Shown here: in pieces, positions 35,251-47,000 of the stretch
Numbering within the stretch: the stretch's first letter is position 1
Layout: every line of letters starts with the position of its first letter
NCBI GenBank assembly: GCA_037447655.1
Contig: JBBHKE010002073.1
Span: 130,949 to 194,948 of the forward strand
DNA from: Zygnema cylindricum
Taxonomy: Eukaryota > Streptophyta > Zygnematophyceae > Zygnematales > Zygnemataceae
DNA: 64,000 bases
Reading direction: 5' to 3'
Made by a program: the position numbers and the translations under genes
The notes under the pieces: model-generated
Database searches by the model: none
The model's input: only the letters and a program-made list of their open reading frames with translations
What the model was told of the DNA's origin: nothing

Positions 35251-36190
35251 GGACCCTCCATTGCAGCCGCCATAGCAAAGAGCTCCGCCTCCTCTTGCTC
35301 ATTGAAGCTTAAAGCCTGATTTTCATCAGTTGTTGAAGTTGAGAAAAGAGCATTTCCACGGGAAGGATTTCCAGAAAAGCCTCTATGATACTGGCTTTGA
35401 TGCTAACAAGGCCTGTATAAACCTATTTCATTAGCCTTCTTCAGTTTAGGACAGTACCTATATCCATGACCCTTCTCAGAACAATAAAAAGAAGTAGTAG
35501 TAGATGGCCTATTCTGCCTCTGATTAAACTGATTTTGATTCTGGTTAAATTGACTCTTATTCTATTGAATCTGATTTCTTTTGTCAATGTATTTGTCAAA
35601 TGCTTCAACTTTTCCTTCTCCTTCAAGGAGTTTAGTATTAGTCTCTTCCTCCAATATAAGATTATACGCTAACTGAAATGACTAACTAGCTTTATCATGA
35701 CTCTTTAATTGAACAGACACACCCTTCAATCTACTAGGGAGACCTCTAATAAGCAGAGCTGCTTGTTGAAACTCAAGAATTGACCCCCCACCAGAAGAGT
35801 GAGCATCAATAAGGGCACGAAAATTGTCACAATACTCGACCATAGTTCCCCCCGAGTATTTGTATCCCCGTATTTTTAAAACCACCACAACTGTTATTGA
35901 ACATTCACTTTCTCAAAAGCGGATTTTAGTGATGTCCAAATCTCACTCGCCTTCTTCATTTTCAGTCGAGACATGACCAAATTTTCTGAAATACAAAAAA
36001 TTAGATTGTTCCTTGCCATTGAATTCTTTTTCGCCCAAGATGGATTCTTTTCATCAAAGGAGCCATCCAAGACCCCCAATAAGTCATTAGTTTCAAACGA
36101 CGATTCAACCATCGCCGCCCAGTAAGCATACTTTTGGCCATTGAAGATAGGAATTCTTGACGAAAATCCCATAACCTGTTGTTCTACAAC
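35251..36190 (-). pseudogene. CopC-1 gag
   Basis: The first segment (to 35894) reads VVVEQQVMGFSSRIPIFNG across the LTR end and primer site, then the capsid/UBN2 region with KYAYWAAMVESSFE. A break near 35890 is followed by IRGYKYSGGTMVEYCDNFRA (35888-35682). Further on are an N/Q-rich spacer and zinc knuckle FYCSEKGHGYRYC near 35470. It is closely similar to CopC-2 gag at 13975. Stops at 35682 and small frameshifts make it a pseudogene. Confidence 0.85.
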
Positions 36191-37420
36191 CACCGTGTAG
36201 AAACTAATGGTTTTATTAGTATTTTCTAGGTCTGAAAAGAAATATAGAAGTCGAGGCAGTCTATCTCTAACTTCTCTCTCCAACTCTCAAACTTGTCGCA
36301 GTCACTGAGAAATTGGAGAGCGTCCTTGGCAATGGAGTCCCTCAAGAAGTAACTCCTCCTTTTCTCCTTCCATGATTATTTCCTCCCCTTCCTCGTCATA
36401 GTTCGTGATGGTGGCTGTGGTGGAGCCAGCTTTGATCCAACACAAAATATAAATCAAAAAGCTAATATTACTCAAATTTGTCACATTGATATATAACACA
36501 TTAATCTGTCAATTCCTTAAATTGCAGCCCAAATGATTCAGTAAACCATAAGATATGATGTCGGAAGTTTCACAAAAACTGCCTTTAGAAAATCATATTC
36601 CCAAAACTGGATGATTCAAATTTGTCTAAGTCCTAAACTATATACTCACACTGAGTATCTGCTGGTCACACTAATACGGGTGACTGCACAACAGTACTAT
36701 CCTAACTAACGACAAATTATCCAGCTTGTATTTTACTATACTACGAGTACCTCAAAAAACCTAATTATTATTTTCAAAAAACCTAACTAATAAAACACTA
36801 ATTTTTATTACACTAAACTACTAAACAATGTTATTCAAATATTTTAAGATGGCGAACTGTACAATAAACGTTCGAGGCGCTTAGTCACGGTGATCGCTAA
36901 AGTCCAACCGGCTGTCGTAGTGTAATACGAAACACCTAATACTTCGTCACTTGTGGTCCCACGTGAATCATGCTTCGTCACTTGTGGTCCCACGTGAATC
37001 ACGATTGTGGTCCCAGTGAATCGCGTCCGTCAACATGACCCGAAATTAATGATAAAAAAACGTACCATACCAAACATTTCTGAAACATCCAGACGTTTCC
37101 AATCAATGATCATAGAAATATCCCATAGCATATATTTCCAAATTATTCGTACGATTCCAAAAATACCGTACCATATATTTTCCGAAGTATCCCCACCAGA
37201 TTCATTCCGTCTGATTCGGCGATTCCAATTGTCTACTGCGTGACGCGTGTCAGCGCCACTCCGTAAAACCTGCAAAGGTACAATACACTTTACTGTACTC
37301 TTGCTACTATAATATTAATAAAGGTAAGTGTTACATAAATTTACTTAGAAAATATTCTAAGTCTTTTTGGTCTCCTTTCATAGCCCTATCAATTGAATAT
37401 AAAGATTTGAAATTACAACA
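36177..37420 (-). repeat. CopC-1 5' LTR (1244 bp, with internal insertion)
   Basis: The plus strand runs from TGTTGTTCTACAACC to GAAATTACAACA. On the minus strand it is followed by the primer-site relative GGTTATGGGATTTTC. It is about 200 bp longer than the CopC-2 LTR because of foreign sequence at 36196-36400. Direct repeats of CTTCGTCACTTGTGGTCCCA lie at 36940-36995. Confidence 0.85.
36196..36321 (+). repeat. CopA LTR 5' fragment inside CopC-1 LTR
   Basis: 126 bp matching the first part of the CopA LTR exactly from its TG end (TGTAGAAACTAATGG) through the end of the U3 hairpin (TTGGAGAG). Unrelated sequence of about 100 bp follows before CopC LTR homology returns near 36410. The breakpoint at the hairpin base is unusual. 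Confidence 0.75.
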
Positions 37421-37431
37421 AAACTGAAGGT

Positions 37432-38930
37432 ATGTCTCAATGTAGGTGTACCTTAGCAAACTTACTTTATTGTTTAGCGTAGATCGGACGAACCCAAATT
37501 TCAAGTGTCCTCATGCATAACAACAAAATGGTTACCTATGCCTCTTCCGTATCAAACGCAAAGAGTAATCGTACGATAACGTTTATTGACAATAACAATT
37601 CGTCCACTTCTCCATCAGGTCGTGTGAACAACGAATCTATCGCGTACGTGATTTATTTCAATTGGATCCACGAAAGTGTATGTTTAGACAACGAGAACGT
37701 CAAAGATTCCAAAAGCACAAAATGTGAAACTCGTATCTGTACGATTAGCCGCAAATTTAAAATACGTGACTCTACACGATGTACGTTCGTGTTTTTTTGT
37801 TTTTGTCGTTGTTTTGTCATTTGTATTTTTTCATTTAAAATTTGAAAAAAGTAGGCGCCGCAAATTTGGGATATAAATAGATGGTGAAAGAGGCGTCACG
37901 ATGGATTCTTCAACAAATACTTTTTTGGTGGTTTTTGTTGGATTTTATTCCCGCGTGTCCAAAGGCGCGTGGCGTATGCCACATGTAAGGTTCATATCTG
38001 ACATCCATCGTGGATCGTACGTGACCTTTCCACGTGTAAAACTTTTTCACGTTTAGTGTATAGCTAGAGGGAGGAGACTAGGTCGACATTAGATAGGATG
38101 ACTGTTTGCTTCGAAAACACATGATAGAACGGTCGACATTGTCGCCCAAAAGTTTCGAGAATTTTGACGAATCTCCAGTATTCATGTTTTATATATATAA
38201 TAAAAAGCAGTACGACCTTGTATGAAAATGATTTTTTTCTGGTAATGAGTCTCACTTTTCGCCTGATGGAGGTTCACCCTTAAGGGTGTGACGATTGCAT
38301 ACGCAGACAATGCCCATGACGAATGTTAACATCCAAAATATGTGATGACGCACGTTATTTTTTGTAACTGATTGTGACGTCGCATGACTATCCGTGACAT
38401 TATAGATGTACCGCCGTCCAGCCTGTGTCGTTTCACGGTTGAAGGATACGAGCTTCGCCTTTGCGTTTGCTGTGCGGTTGACGTTAAATGGTATCTTGAG
38501 ACCCTTGCGAAAAATATAACGTAACCCATGCAAATGAACAAAACAAAGTAAATCGTGTTCTTTTCGTTGCTTTACTAAATAGAAACAGGTAAAACATAGC
38601 GAATCGCGTTCTTTTTGTCGTCGTTTGAATTCGTTTGAAATTTTTGATAAATTTCAATACGTGTGAATATGTGTTCCTATTTTTCTAGCAAACATACTTT
38701 GTTGTAAAACACATCGACGATGTGTTTCAAAGAAAAATTTGTAGATGACGTTTTTGTCGTGGCCGTGGGTTGAAAAACACAAGACCACAACATGTAGGAC
38801 ATTCTAAGTTCAACAATGACGCAAAATGTATTTCTCCTTTTTCTATTTTGTTATACGGTTGAAACTTACGCGGTACGACACTAAGTTTTAGAATAAAACG
38901 AAATAAAAAAACCCTTACTTTGGCACATGG
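37432..38930 (-). mobile_element. MITE-H0: long degenerate copy of the Harbinger-like MITE
   Basis: The start (GGTATGTCTCAATGTAGG and the following 80 bp, with AAATTTCAAGTGTCC near 37497) matches the reverse complement of the right end of MITE-H3. The end (about 38640-38930, ACCCTTACTTTGGCACATGG) matches the reverse complement of its left end. The middle is longer (about 1.5 kb in all), unrelated to the short copies and without a recognisable transposase. Terminal repeats and target duplication are eroded. Confidence 0.55.
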
Positions 38931-38984
38931 AGACTTAGTTCTCGTTTAAAAGATAAACATTATCCACAATGAACGCGCGATTAA

Positions 38985-39760
38985 GGATACGACCCCGTGT
39001 GGCTAAGTACGGGTTTTTTTTTGTCGTTTTCCTTTATAACTTTGCGCCGTACTGCTAAAGTTGCAACCATACGAAGTATTCCCAGAGTTGTAGTGTACAA
39101 TTTGCATTATCCTCAAACTTTGGTTGCACGAAAATTTGTCGTCTTGTGCTTCTCCGACCAACTGTCACGTCATCTTCAAACATATCATAAACCACATGGG
39201 CGATGTGTAAACAAAAAAAACAGCTTTGAAAAATAGTAAAATATATTTTCACTTGTGAAAAGTTTTCTGAAGTTTTTGACGACTAAAAAAAGTACAGGGT
39301 TGTTTGTTTTCGTCCGCTTGCATCTTGTATGATGTTTTTGATGGGGTCTCGATAGTGCAGTGTCATTTCATATAAAAGACTTGTGAAGGTGAAAAATATG
39401 CAAAGTCATGGCGGCCGGACAAGCGAGGTTTACGCAAAGGCATGTCGTACAGCCTTGGCAACAAGGTTCTACGTCTACGATGTCACGCAATGGCATGCGA
39501 CATGCCAAATCGTTTCAAAAATGACGATGTGTTTTGCGAGTTGGGGCGCTTCAAAAAGCTTTGAAAAATACGGTGCGGCAAGACAGATTGTACACGTTGA
39601 CAGTCGTCACGGGCATGGTCGACGTATACAATTGTCAAAGTATACAAAGTGAAGTAACAATTTCGAGTAAACACATGGAGAGACCTGAAATACGGGTCCG
39701 CCGGATCTACGCTAAAATCAAAGTAAGTTCGCTAAGTTACAATTACATGGGGATGTACCC
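38985..39760 (+). mobile_element. MITE-H1 (776 bp, TAA-flanked)
   Basis: TAA on each side (38982-38984, 39761-39763). Ends GGATACGACCCCGTGTGG and CATGGGGATGTACCC are imperfect inverted repeats. The subterminal sequence (AAGTACGGGTTTTTTTT, CGCCGTACTGCTAAAGTTGC) matches MITE-H3. No transposase. The 3-bp TAA duplication and G-rich ends fit the PIF/Harbinger superfamily. Confidence 0.75.
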
Positions 39761-40101
39761 TAAGTGCCTACACGTCGTACGTAAAGGACCATGTGCCTTT
39801 CGACAGGGGTGGATGCGAGTCCACCGAATTTATCTAGTCACGCTCCCACCATGAAAGTTTGCCGCGGCCTTTCTGTCGTTTTTAAAACTTCGGATAGTAC
39901 AATAGTACATTCGAATGCAATCTGAACGAATGCACTCTGTACCAGTCATTAATTACCTCCACTGGTACAGATATTACGTTTCAGACTTTGCGTTCGAAGA
40001 TTCTTTGTAAATTTTCATCATCGAATATTAACCTATGTGATTACGATTTTGTTCGCTACTTTGAAACAACTTTCTTTCGTTTGCACTTCTCGGATTGGTA
40101 A

Positions 40102-41048
40102 GGGCGTGTCCCCATGTAACCGAAACTTTGAAACGTTACTTTGGATTTTAGCGCAGATTTTACGGTGTTCTTTTCAAAGTGTGCGTATGTCAATCGTTAC
40201 TTGCGCGTTTATTACTTCGAATATGTGACAGTTGTAGACGTCTACAAATTGTGCGGCAGTCTACGAAACGAAATGTAAACCACTACGAAACTTCCTAAAA
40301 TTGGTGACGTCTACAAACACGGCGATGGTTGTAGACGTCGAGGTTTTTGTGACGTTGTATATGTTCAACGTTTTGAGACATAGCGAAGTCGTGCTGCCAT
40401 GTGACGTCATCAGTACGTACATTTTCCGCCATGGTTTTCCGATTTCGTTTTCCTATCTTTTATCATTCAATATGCCATCAAACTTAGACCAAAAACACTA
40501 AAAAAAAAGAAAAAAAAACATCTTTCATTTGATACTATTATTGCTACATCCCGTGTAAATAAGAGAGAAAGAAGAGTGGTCGAGTGAGAAAGAAGGGAAG
40601 AGACAAGGACGACGTAAAATTTTGCAAAGGACCCATGAAGGAAAGTGGAGGTCCGAGACCCTTGCAAAATATTTTCCGTACATGTTTGTCATTTTTTTAT
40701 GTGCATGCGCGTGACGAGCAGTGAAAAAAATAGCGTGTACTTTCCTTCGTGCAAAAATTTTCGAAAACGTTTGACACGTGCAATCCAGGTTTTCTATTCG
40801 TCAATAGGGTAGTATTTTGATTAAAATCAGATCGCGATTTGATTCCAATGCAAGTGTGAAGATGAGCTGGAAGTGGGTCGCGATGATAATAACGCCAAAT
40901 TGTCCTACCTTCCAAGTTCCAAGATGACGCAAAATGTACTTGTGTTTTTGCCCATTTTTCATACGGCGTAATATTTTCTCGTTGGAAGTCCCATTTTCTG
41001 TGAAAACGACGGAAGAAAACCCTTACTTGAACACATGGGGACACGCCC
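40102..41048 (-). mobile_element. MITE-H2 (947 bp, TAA-flanked)
   Basis: TAA on both sides (40099-40101, 41049-41051). Perfect terminal inverted repeats GGGCGTGTCCCCATGT / ACATGGGGACACGCCC. It has the same end families as MITE-H3 in the opposite orientation. Several short open frames inside have no recognisable motif. Confidence 0.85.
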
Positions 41049-41447
41049 TAAGTCGAAAAAGATGCGATTGAAAAACAAGATATCACCTTCTGATTAGTTA
41101 ATCTCCAATCGAATATTGACATGTGTGCATTGAGAGAAATGTTGTAAGTGACGGAGAAACATTAACCCTCATAAATCGCTCGATTGTTTCAAACAGCGGG
41201 CGTGCGTCGCACGATTTCAAAGCCTCTGAAATTGGCACTTGGGGCGGCGGACTTTGCGCCACACTTTTGCACTGTCGGACAAACATTGCACCGTCTGTCG
41301 CCTTGCTTGCGAAGTGTATTTTTTTGGCGAAAAAGCATTGACGACCGTCCACTTTTTATCCTCAGTGTCAGATTAGTTTCAAGACAAAAGAAAAAAGAGA
41401 TCATAGGTCCTAATTAAATAGGGTGCGCCCAATGCCTCCCTTGAAAG

Positions 41448-41722
41448 CATAGTTCAAAAGTAAGTGAAAGTAGGCCCATACAATATGCCTATTGTATGCA
41501 AAACATACAATATCACCTTAAGACCCATATTGTATTCGGACCTATTCGGACCAATTAAAACATTCGGACCAAACATTTTTATTTACACCTTCAGATTCGG
41601 ACAATCGGACGTCGCTAATCAAACTAGCGATCTAAGAAGATCACATGAAAAGCCCATAACACAACTTACGAAAAAGGCGCCGACCAAAGGCCTACCATAA
41701 AAACGCCTACTTTTGACCTATG
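41448..41722. mobile_element. hAT-like MITE (275 bp)
   Basis: Terminal inverted repeats CATAGTTCAAAAGTA and TACTTTTGACCTATG, with one mismatch, flanked by a perfect 8-bp direct duplication CTTGAAAG (41440-41447 and 41723-41730). An 8-bp duplication with CA...TG ends fits the hAT superfamily. It has no coding capacity. Confidence 0.85.
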
Positions 41723-41730
41723 CTTGAAAG

Positions 41731-42333
41731 TGAAATTATATATTTTTTTGGCCCTATGCGTGAATCGAAAATTTTCGAACGATCACAAAAGTTGGCATTG
41801 GACCAAAGCTAATCTCAAAACTTAAGTATTTTAGAAATTTGAAATATGGCTACTGTACTGTTTCGCGACATTCTTGTGTCAAAAAGGACAAATTCAATTA
41901 CGGTAAATCTAGTTGATTTCCCAAAATGACAACCACTCATATAACTTTGTAGCAGGTGGTAGATTCTGTTTTGTAAAAATCATTTTGGATTTTAGATTTT
42001 TAGGGCATGTATTTTACGGACAGCGTTCAGGTGGATTTGAATTTGTTATAGAGACTTCAATTTTGAACTGAAGGATTACCGTTAAGAACCAACGGCAATC
42101 TGTTTCGTTGTCGTCTTCGTAAATTAAACGAGAAAAATGCCTGTAACTTAACGTTTACGTTCCGACAAGTCAGAATATGTTCGTAATGAAAACGTGCCCA
42201 TAAAATTGCCGTACAAGCTAGTCTCTGGAAAAGTACGAAAAAATTCAAAATCGTGCATGGATAACAGTACTGTACTGAATGTACCTTACAGCAGGATTTC
42301 TTCTCATGGAGCGTGACCCCCGAAGGCTTACGA
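41731..42333. other. Intergenic, nothing recognised
   Basis: AT-rich non-coding sequence between two MITEs. No gene, repeat end or RNA gene could be supported. Confidence 0.5.
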
Positions 42334-42854
42334 TACACTGAATCGCTATTAGCGTAATGAAATAGATATCGTAATGAAACAATTAGCGCTATTTACGCTA
42401 ATTGGGAATGTCGTTTTTTTTGGAAATAATTTTTATTCTAATTTTTCGTATAATCTAATTTGTAAACTGCTTTGTAAAATTTTTCGATGCAGAATATTTC
42501 CACACTAAAATATGTGCATGTACGAAATTGTTCAAATCGTACGCCGTCGCGTTTTTTTGACATCCGAGAATGCCGGAAAATGTTTACGCAATTACATGTT
42601 AGCGCGTCTATGGGACAGCGTGGATATCTTTTCTGTACTTTTTCTACTTTAAAAAGTACAAAAAATACGTCTCTGACAGACCGTACACCACACTATTTAT
42701 AATTGCACTATATTACAGTCATGAATCCTATTTAATGGGCTACCTCAAATAACGTGTAGAAACATTTAGAATGTTTAATTCTATTTGAGAATTTGCCGAA
42801 AAAAACAGGGTACCTCAATTAGCGTTCAACACGCTAATAGCGATTCACGGTGTA
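42334..42854. mobile_element. TA-flanked MITE (about 520 bp)
   Basis: Inverted ends TACACTGAATCGCTATTAGCG and CGCTAATAGCGATTCACGGTGTA are about 20 bp long with small differences. TA at both outer edges suggests a Tc1/mariner-type target duplication, but TA may also be part of the repeat. A second internal GCTAATTG/CAATTAGC-type repeat lies near 42390. A decayed relative is at 940-1318. Confidence 0.7.
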
Positions 42855-44051
42855 GTGCAAATCTGCAAATAATGTCTACAGATGTCGGTGCCGTACAGGC
42901 AATTTTCTAGCACTCGTTTGTGAGTGGTTAGGTGGCACCATAACTCACAAGTGCACGTCCCCAACCGTACGTTTATTGTATTTTTTTTTTGCCGATGCGT
43001 GACAAGAAAATGCGTAAAACCGTGCAATATTGTCAATGCCGTACTGTTTGACCACCAACCGTAAGGTGGTTCATTTATTTCATGGCCCAAGTGGACATAG
43101 TTTGTTTTGTAGCGCTTCTGACGACCGTTTTATTGCGACGTGCCCCACGATCCATTGGCCCGTTTATTTATTCAACGACCGCGGGGCAGTCCCGCTTCAT
43201 AATTTAATTGTCGCATGCTTTTTCTGAGTCATAAATCCCTCGTATTGTCCTTCACTTTTCAAACCGGCTGAGCGTCGCCACGTCGGCGTGATAAAAATTT
43301 GCGAAACGAAAATTTTATTCGCGCAAAATTTGATGCCTTCTTTCCGTCACGTGGCATGTCCGTATTTTCTTGGATGCAAGCGACATAGATGAACCCGAAA
43401 AACTTAATCCAAAACACGTACTTCGATCCAAGAAATCGACTCCTACATGGAGTCATGCCCTGATTCGTAAGCTACGTGAAAAATCACTGTACGTACGAGA
43501 TTTTAGAAAAGTACGAATCTATATGACCTGTCTAATGTACGAACATGCTGAAACTAGCCGCGCTGGGTTTAGCTCAACGGACTGTCGTCGTCATTCGTAC
43601 GTTTTCAACGTCGGTGCCAAGCACTCGTTTGTCTTTTCCAGTTAGTTTCCACTTATCCAGTTATTCCCCTTCGAAAAGGAATCGTCCGTACACCCAGCGT
43701 TTGCGCATGTGTTAGCACTGACCACCCTTTGAAGGAATCGGAATCTTCCGCACTTCCTCCCGCGGTACCTCCGCAGCATCCTCCGCAACCGCCACAAACC
43801 TGAAGCTTTGTCGGCGCCGTACGCCAGACTCCCCTTCGCTCAAATTCAAATTTCAAAACCTTTTCGCGGATTCACACGCTCTCCTACCACCGACTTTTTC
43901 TCCCTCCCTGCCGTACCGTCTGGCGAGTCGCGACACAAATTATCCACCCCTTCGCGCCGTCATCCAATACCTTAATAACCTCCGTCCCATCCTCCAACTT
44001 GCTAACCTTCCCTTCCCTTCCTCTCCTCCCCTGTCCTTCCCCTCAGCCACC
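42855..44051. other. Upstream region of the DOMON/b561 gene
   Basis: No coding frame of a known family on either strand. CpG and GTACG words are frequent. The last 120 bp are C/T-rich (CTTCCCTTCC...CCTTCCCCTCAGCC) and likely form the 5' UTR. No clear TATA box was identified at a fixed distance. Confidence 0.5.
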
Positions 44052-47000
44052 ATGGCGTCCTCTCCCTCTCCCTCTCCCTCCGCCTCCGCCTCTCTAACCC
44101 GAAACGCCACGCTCTTCCTAACCCTAACCCTTACCCTAACCCTAATCCTAACGGCTCTTCCCACCCAAACTGCCGCCGCAACTGACGGCTGCTACAAGTA
44201 CTTCCAGTTCGTCCCCGGCACCAACTACTCGACCTGCGCCACGCTGGAAGACAACTCCACGCTCGCATGGTCCCTCACATTCGATAATAATGTGGACAAG
44301 AATCGCAAGTACATGGAAGGTTTGTACGTATCGGAAGCGACTACGCCAGGTGGCTGGGTCTCCTGGGGATTCAATATGAAGGATGAAATCGCCGAGATGG
44401 AAAATTCGGTCGTATTAGCTTGTTATAATACGGCGGACGGACCGAAAGTCTTCCAACTGTGGCTCTCCAGCACGGAAGTATCGGGCGTGACGATCGACAC
44501 GACCACTGCCAATTTCACCGTGACAGGTGTCATCTGTACGGTGCAGTCTTGGGACATGGACGGTATGGCCATGGAAACTGTTTACATTCAGTTTAATGTT
44601 ACGCTGGGCGCCAAGGCACAGTACGTCAACGTTTACGCCAAGGGTCCGACCGGTACCACAAATACGGCCGAGGGGACTTCGATAAAGGGACACTCCAAAG
44701 ATAATAGAATGTCAGACCGTAAAATCCGGGATATGCGGATCACAAATTCCTCTAACCCGGGACTTATTCAGCCGATACCTCCTCCTCCTCCTCCTCCTCC
44801 TCCTCCTCCTCCTCCTGCCTCAACGTCTCCTCCCCCCCCTTCTCCTCCTCCTCCTACCGCCAGCTGTAGTCGCACAAACTCCCTGACTCCGGCACCTTTC
44901 GACACGTGTCGGTTGTTGGATGACGGAAGCCTTCTGCAGTGGAGCTGGAATGCGACAACAAGTGTACTGAGAGTGGCATTTTCTAAGACTGCAAACCCTA
45001 CTACGGACTACATTTCATGGGGAATTAATGAGGATGGACTGCCAGAAATGGAACCCTCCAGTGTCATCGTTTGTTTTCAAAGGAACGGAGCGATGACCGG
45101 AACCCAGTATTATTTGGCGGGCACGTCGGACAGTGGAGTTAGTGTCGGAGGAAAGCTCACATTGGCCAATCTCAGTTGTGGGTCAGATGGTGTTTCGAAA
45201 ATCTCATTGGCTTTTGATGTTGTTCTTAGTTCTCCGAATATTGCCACCATTTGGGCCACTGGGAAAGTGGAAGACGCAACTAATTTTATTATCGCGGAGC
45301 ACTGTAGCTCTTGTAGATTTGCGTCTGCACTCAAGGATTTTAGTGACTATGCTTTGACTTTAGTGACTGCGGAAGAACCACACAAGAAGTTCAAGAATGT
45401 AGGTCCTTTGTCTTCTCTCCTCTCTGCGTAGCCTGGAGTTTGTTTTCTTTTATTGTATTTGTATTTTCTCTCTTGGCGTTAAGCTCCTTCACATTTTTCT
45501 CTCTCTTGCCGAGAGAGAAAGACGCTGCTGGTTTATCCCATTTCCATTTGTAGGAACTTTGTCACTTTTGTCATTTACTCCTGTCTTTTGCTGGAACTCT
45601 CCTTTTTTTTCTTGTTTAACTGTTTGTTGATTTTACCGTAAAAAAAACCTTGCAGTTGAGAACTGTTCCGTTAACTGTTTTCTTTGGTTGGTGGGCAATG
45701 CAGATCCATGGATTCTTATCTGCCATTGGATGGGGTATAATTATCCCTCTGGGAGCCATGGTTGCCCGATATGTGAAACCATTCGCGGGTCCCGCGTGGC
45801 TCAACATCCACAGAGTATTCCAAACATCGGGATATTTGCTGGGCTTGGGAGGCTTTGCCATGGGAATTAGGCTTCACTACTGGGGAGAGAGGGACGACCG
45901 ACATCTGTCACTGGCTATCGCCATCACAGTCATCGGCAGCTTGCAGGTACGGGAAGATGTGGGGAAGATTTGAAGTGTTTGTTTGCTTTGTTCTCACTCT
46001 ATACTCCCTCTCCCTCTCCTTCTCCCTCTCCTTCCCCTTCCGCTTCTCCCCCTCTCCCTTCCCTTCCCCCTCCTCCCCCTCCTCCTCCTTCCCCCCCCCT
46101 TTCTCCCTCTCCCTCTCCATCTCAAAAACCTCTCTGTCTCCCTCTCCCTCTCCCTCTCTTTCTTCCTCCCCCTCTCTTTCTTCCTCCCCCTCTCTGCCTC
46201 TCTCTCCCCCTCTCTCTCTCCGTCCCTCTCCCTCTGACTTCCAGTTCTTCACTTTATTTCTCGCTCTTCCTGGCTCCCCCTCTTCTTTTTCTCCTCTCCC
46301 ACTCCCTCTCCTCTGTTCCCTCTCACCCACCCTCTCTGTCTTCAATTTCTATTCAATTCCTCTCTTCTCTCCTCTTGCCATTCTTTATCCCATCTCCCTC
46401 CCTCTCTTTCTACTGTTTGGTTGTTATATTGGAAAATGGTGACTATGCTATTTGTGGAAGAGACTCTTTCAGTGCTTTCTTGCTTGACTTTTTGAGGATG
46501 AAATTATATTATACTCTATTAGAATAATAATCGAAATAATGTATTGAGGTTTTATTGCTCTTTTTGGCTTCTTGTGGTGCAAAAATAGAAAGAGTGCAGA
46601 GGGAAATAGGCTACAGGAGATGACTTTTATTAACTCTAGTGGAGGAAAATTGGCTTTGAATCTGTCTGAAGAAACACGATGGTTTGAAAATTTGCAGGTT
46701 TTGTCGTCTTTAATAAAACCTGATGTCAAAGCAAAGAATCGTCTGTTTTGGAATATTTACCATTGGACGGGAGGATATGCTGTGATTGCATTGAGCATCA
46801 TCAACATATTTATTGGGTTCCATCTTCTCGAGGTAAGTAACCTAATTTGGGAATTTGTAATAGTGAGACTTTCCATTTTTTTGCATTAGGTTTGTGGTCG
46901 TTTTCATAATGCATTTCAAAATTAGGGCAAAATTAGGGTTTGCGGTAGTTTTTTTGTCATACTTGAAGAGGTTTATGAATTAATAATTTTCCTTAGAAGT

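Larger units (their letters stand above)
7104..37420 (-). mobile_element. CopC-1: outermost copia element of the nest, split in two
   Basis: A minus-strand copia element in two pieces: 32114-37420 (5' LTR, gag, pol) and 7104-7804 (end of the reading frame, polypurine tract, 3' LTR). The inserted DNA between them is CopB-1, flanked by CAGGA at 7800-7804 and 32114-32118. Across the gap the minus-strand frame runs directly from M-L-T-K-V-L-P to A-P-K-L and C-R-E. That is the conserved tail of this family, also seen in CopD as MIKPLPAPKL. The reading frame thus confirms the insertion independently of the duplication. The 3' LTR is truncated at 7104. Confidence 0.88.

Noticed and set aside
37513-37845. 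110-aa frame inside MITE-H0 as a transposase remnant
   Set aside because: No DDE or Myb/SANT-like motif is visible, and the sequence is low-complexity Ser/Asn then Phe/Cys-rich.
44052-45431. A 459-aa unspliced product ending at 45431
   Set aside because: The last 10 codons run into intron 1. Splicing at 45398/45704 gives the conserved KFKN-IHG join to the b561 core, so the spliced 4-exon model is better.
45656-45703. Alternative acceptor at 45655 for exon 2
   Set aside because: It is in frame, but it would add 16 residues (LRTVPLTVFFGWWAMQ) absent from the family between the linker and the first helix. The acceptor at 45703 restores the typical sequence.
45908-46527. Long serine/proline-rich and arginine/glutamate-rich frames on both strands
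   Set aside because: Composition artefacts of the CTCCCT tract in intron 2. No domain, and all frames are open because the tract lacks stops.
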